From NCBI GenBank assembly GCA_004335835.1, contig RWJK01000651.1, positions 1-16,171 on the forward strand: a stretch of 16,171 nucleotides of DNA, read 5' to 3'. Shown piece by piece: positions 14,225-16,171 of the stretch (positions are counted from its first letter, which is position 1; each line of letters starts with the position of its first letter). The notes under the pieces are model-generated. The model saw nothing but the letters and a program-made list of their open reading frames with translations, was not told where the DNA came from and searched no databases. The stretch is from Scenedesmus sp. ARA3 (taxonomy: Eukaryota; Chlorophyta; Chlorophyceae; Sphaeropleales; Scenedesmaceae). The position numbers and the translations under genes were made by a program.

Positions 14225-15207
14225 GGCAGCAGCTGCTACAGCAAGCACGACTGCTGCGGCTGCTGTTGCTGCCCCTGATGGTTTACCTAAAGTGCTGCCC
14301 TGCACCTGCTGCTCCTTCTAGCTCAGGTTCGTGACCAGTGTGAGCAGCAGCTGTTGCTGAAGGCTCTCTGCTGGTGCCCGGTGTCAGCTGCCTGCAAGGC
14401 CAAAGAGCCTGCTGCTGCTGCTGCTGTGCTGCTGCTGCTGCTGATGGTGATCTGTGCATTGTCAACAAATGCAGAACAAAACGCAGCGGGCAGAGTGCGG
14501 TCAGGCATTTTTTGCAGGAACATAGGCAAAGCAACTTGCGTGCAAAGACTGTACATCGACATCACAGCCTCGCAGCGAACTGGCCTGCAACAAAACCATA
14601 ATGTTGATACAAGTCTTTTGGGAGACAGGCAGGGCTCAATGCAGCGCTGGAGCCGCTTCCTGACCTTGAACGTTGGATGCTGCGTTTGCATGTTGTGCCT
14701 ACTAGTAGACGCTGCTGCTGCACGCAAGGGTTTCTCACCGTTTGATTGAGCTTGAACACCTTCACGCAATGGCGCCAAAGCCTTTGCACGTTGTCTCTGG
14801 GTGTGCAGGTTGTCGTGAGGACCGAGGGATGATCTGAAGTGAGAAGGGGATAGAGCCTCGGATTACAAGGAATCGATTTGCACCAAAGATGTCAAGCTAG
14901 AACGAGGCTTTAGTCGGCTGGCGGTTCGTGAGACCCAGGGCGAACTGTCTTCGGAGGTCACTGACAACCTCAGATCGTGGTGAGGCGGTCTACAGACGTG
15001 AGGCAGAAGAACTTCACAATTCGTTTGATATATATGTGGTCATCGTCTGTGCATCCTGAAGTCGCTGTCGCTGAACCCTGGACACAGGGAGCCCTAGGTG
15101 ATCACCTCACGAGGCCGCACTGTGCCGCACAGGAGGGACTTGCCCTCTCAACTTGAAAGCATCGATAAAAGCTAGCACGCACTGATCGCTGCTGTTGTGG
15201 TGCGCCC
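14225..15207. other. Upstream flank of the ARM gene, no supported gene
   Basis: Presumed promoter and 5' UTR of the ARM gene. Open frames on both strands at about 14320-14780 carry no family signature and mostly reflect a CTG tract at 14410-14445. From about 14800 to 15190 the CTG triplets disappear and composition changes. This part holds an AT box (GATATATATG, about 15026-15035), a 12-bp palindrome AGGTGATCACCT (15096-15107) and an 8-bp inverted match, TCGTGAGG near 14812 against CCTCACGA near 15105. It could be a small non-autonomous element or LTR fragment, but no clear termini or target duplications are visible. Confidence 0.35.
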
Positions 15208-15288
15208 ATGTGCGCGCTGCTGATGGAGCAACTGCTGGCTTGCAGCATGCTGCTGCTGGCCCTGCTGCTTGTTGCGACACTGGTGCAG
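15208..15288 (+). CDS. Possible first exon encoding a signal peptide or membrane anchor
   Basis: From the ATG at 15208 a 27-residue hydrophobic segment (MCALLMEQLL, then CSMLLLALLLVATLVQ) runs to a CAG|GTAAGG donor at 15288/15289. It could be the start of a secreted or membrane protein continuing past the window. No second exon was identified and Leu-rich frames arise easily from CTG repeats, so this is weak. Confidence 0.2.
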
Positions 15289-15620
15289 GTAAGGCCTGGC
15301 ACTGGTGGCACCATAAACATGTGGTTTTGTTTGGTTGTTCAGTCGCTATCTTTGTATTTGTTGCTGGCCTGCTTGCAAGCTACAGACTGCAATGTCTCCG
15401 TTAGCATGGCATAGGTTGATGATGACAATGTCAATGAGAGTTGCTGGGTGCGGCACAAGCGATGCGTGCTGCGTCGGCTTGATGCTTGGTGATTATTAGC
15501 TTGATGCTTGGGCGTGTATCACTTCAAGTGTTGAGGTGCAGCATGCTGCTGGCGTGGCGCGGCGCTGGCCCTGTTGCTGATTGAGCCACTGCTGCATCGG
15601 AGGGCTTTTGGACCAGCATG

Positions 15621-15931
15621 ATAGGGTTTCCTTTCGATGCAAGTCCGCCAGAGCATGGATGCAATGGGCTTGCAATGAAATTGCAACCACGATTCAACGA
15701 TAAACAGAATCTTGAGGAATCTAGGGGTAAACACCCTCTGCGAGCCCGAGAAAAGCCTGGATTCGGGTTCTACATGTTCTAATACCTTTGTTCCTTCAGT
15801 TTTGCGGCCAGGCGCCCAGTAAATTGCGAGATATCCACGATCGAATCTTGATTGCAATTGCAATGCATTTGCAACGTGCATGCAACGCTTGCCATTCGCG
15901 GTGGCGGAATTGCATCGAAAGGAAACCCTAT
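15621..15931. repeat. Inverted repeat, 311 bp, MITE-like or hairpin-forming
   Basis: The outer 30 bp match in inverted orientation at 29 of 30 positions: 15621-15650 against 15902-15931, beginning ATAGGGTTTCCTTTCGATGC. Homology continues inwards imperfectly with an indel of about 10 bp, including AATTGCAAxCAxGATTC, to about 15705 on the left and 15845 on the right. A central 130-140 bp is unpaired. No convincing target-site duplication is seen and there is no coding capacity. Confidence 0.85.
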
Positions 15932-16171
15932 GATTGCTTGCAGATGAACGAATGGTTGCGCATTTACCGTGCGTAAAACTGTCATTTTGCATAGCGCTGG
16001 CGGCGTGCTGCTGTGGCACGAACATATTGCTGGTCGTGACCACCACCGCTTGAGGCCCGTTTTCAGTGATAGATTAGGTGCACGTGAGCTCAAGTGTACC
16101 GGACGAATAGAATGAGGACGGAGACTGTGGCCTTCCGGCCAGCGTTACTTTTCGTGTTACACCGGCTCTTC
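15932..16171. other. Right-end flank with no supported feature
   Basis: No recognisable gene, splice-compatible exon or repeat was found between the inverted repeat and the window edge. Confidence 0.4.

Noticed and set aside
14225..14305. ARM protein starting at 14305
   Set aside because: That codon is GTG. The first ATG is at 14222-14224, although an upstream spliced exon is not excluded.
14905..14945. tRNA T-arm-like GGTTCGTGAGACCC
   Set aside because: No acceptor stem or anticodon arm could be paired around it by eye.
15621..15931. Telomere-like AGGGTTT at the ends of the inverted repeat
   Set aside because: Only a single heptamer at each end with no tandem telomeric array.

Overview
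This window reads as nuclear DNA of a green alga, probably a chlorophycean such as a Scenedesmaceae or other Sphaeropleales relative. The lineage is inference. It rests on intron-dense genes with GT-AG introns of 150-820 bp, pervasive CAG/CTG triplet tracts, TGTAA-type polyadenylation signals, and a nucleus-encoded plastid ribosomal protein beside a mitochondrial import gene.

Layout. (1) 2-830, + strand: the 3' end of a molybdate-transporter-like (MFSD5/MOT2) major facilitator gene. Its last coding exon is tandemly duplicated at 917-1254. (2) 1255-2171: convergent 3' regions, with a perfect TGTAA-G-TTACA palindrome at 1732-1742 that can serve both genes. (3) 2172-3866, - strand: four-exon gene for plastid ribosomal protein L24 (196 aa). 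(4) 3867-4641: divergent promoter region. (5) 4642-8792, + strand: ten-exon gene for TOM40, the mitochondrial outer-membrane import pore (329 aa). All phases join cleanly. (6) 8793-10759: TOM40 3' region and gene-poor sequence. (7) 10760-14224, - strand: single-exon gene for a 1154-aa armadillo-repeat protein with an exact 43-aa/129-bp period, alanine-rich spacers and a basic C-terminus. (8) 14225-16171: no confident gene, but a strong inverted repeat at 15621-15931 and one weak first-exon candidate.

The most unusual feature is a recurring pattern of exon-edge 'echoes'. Partial copies of exon ends, each still carrying its splice site, lie inside the neighbouring intron of RPL24 (twice) and TOM40 (once downstream of exon 7, three times upstream of exon 8). 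The MOT2-like gene carries a related duplication of its terminal exon. The TOM40 exon 8 case is an approximately 200-bp tandem array with three decoy 3' splice sites. Two of these decoys differ from the true exon mainly at synonymous positions. A second theme is CTG triplets (up to an uninterrupted run of about 31) placed directly before 3' splice sites.

The genes do not form an operon-like unit. The divergent pair RPL24/TOM40 encodes organelle-biogenesis proteins and may share a promoter region.
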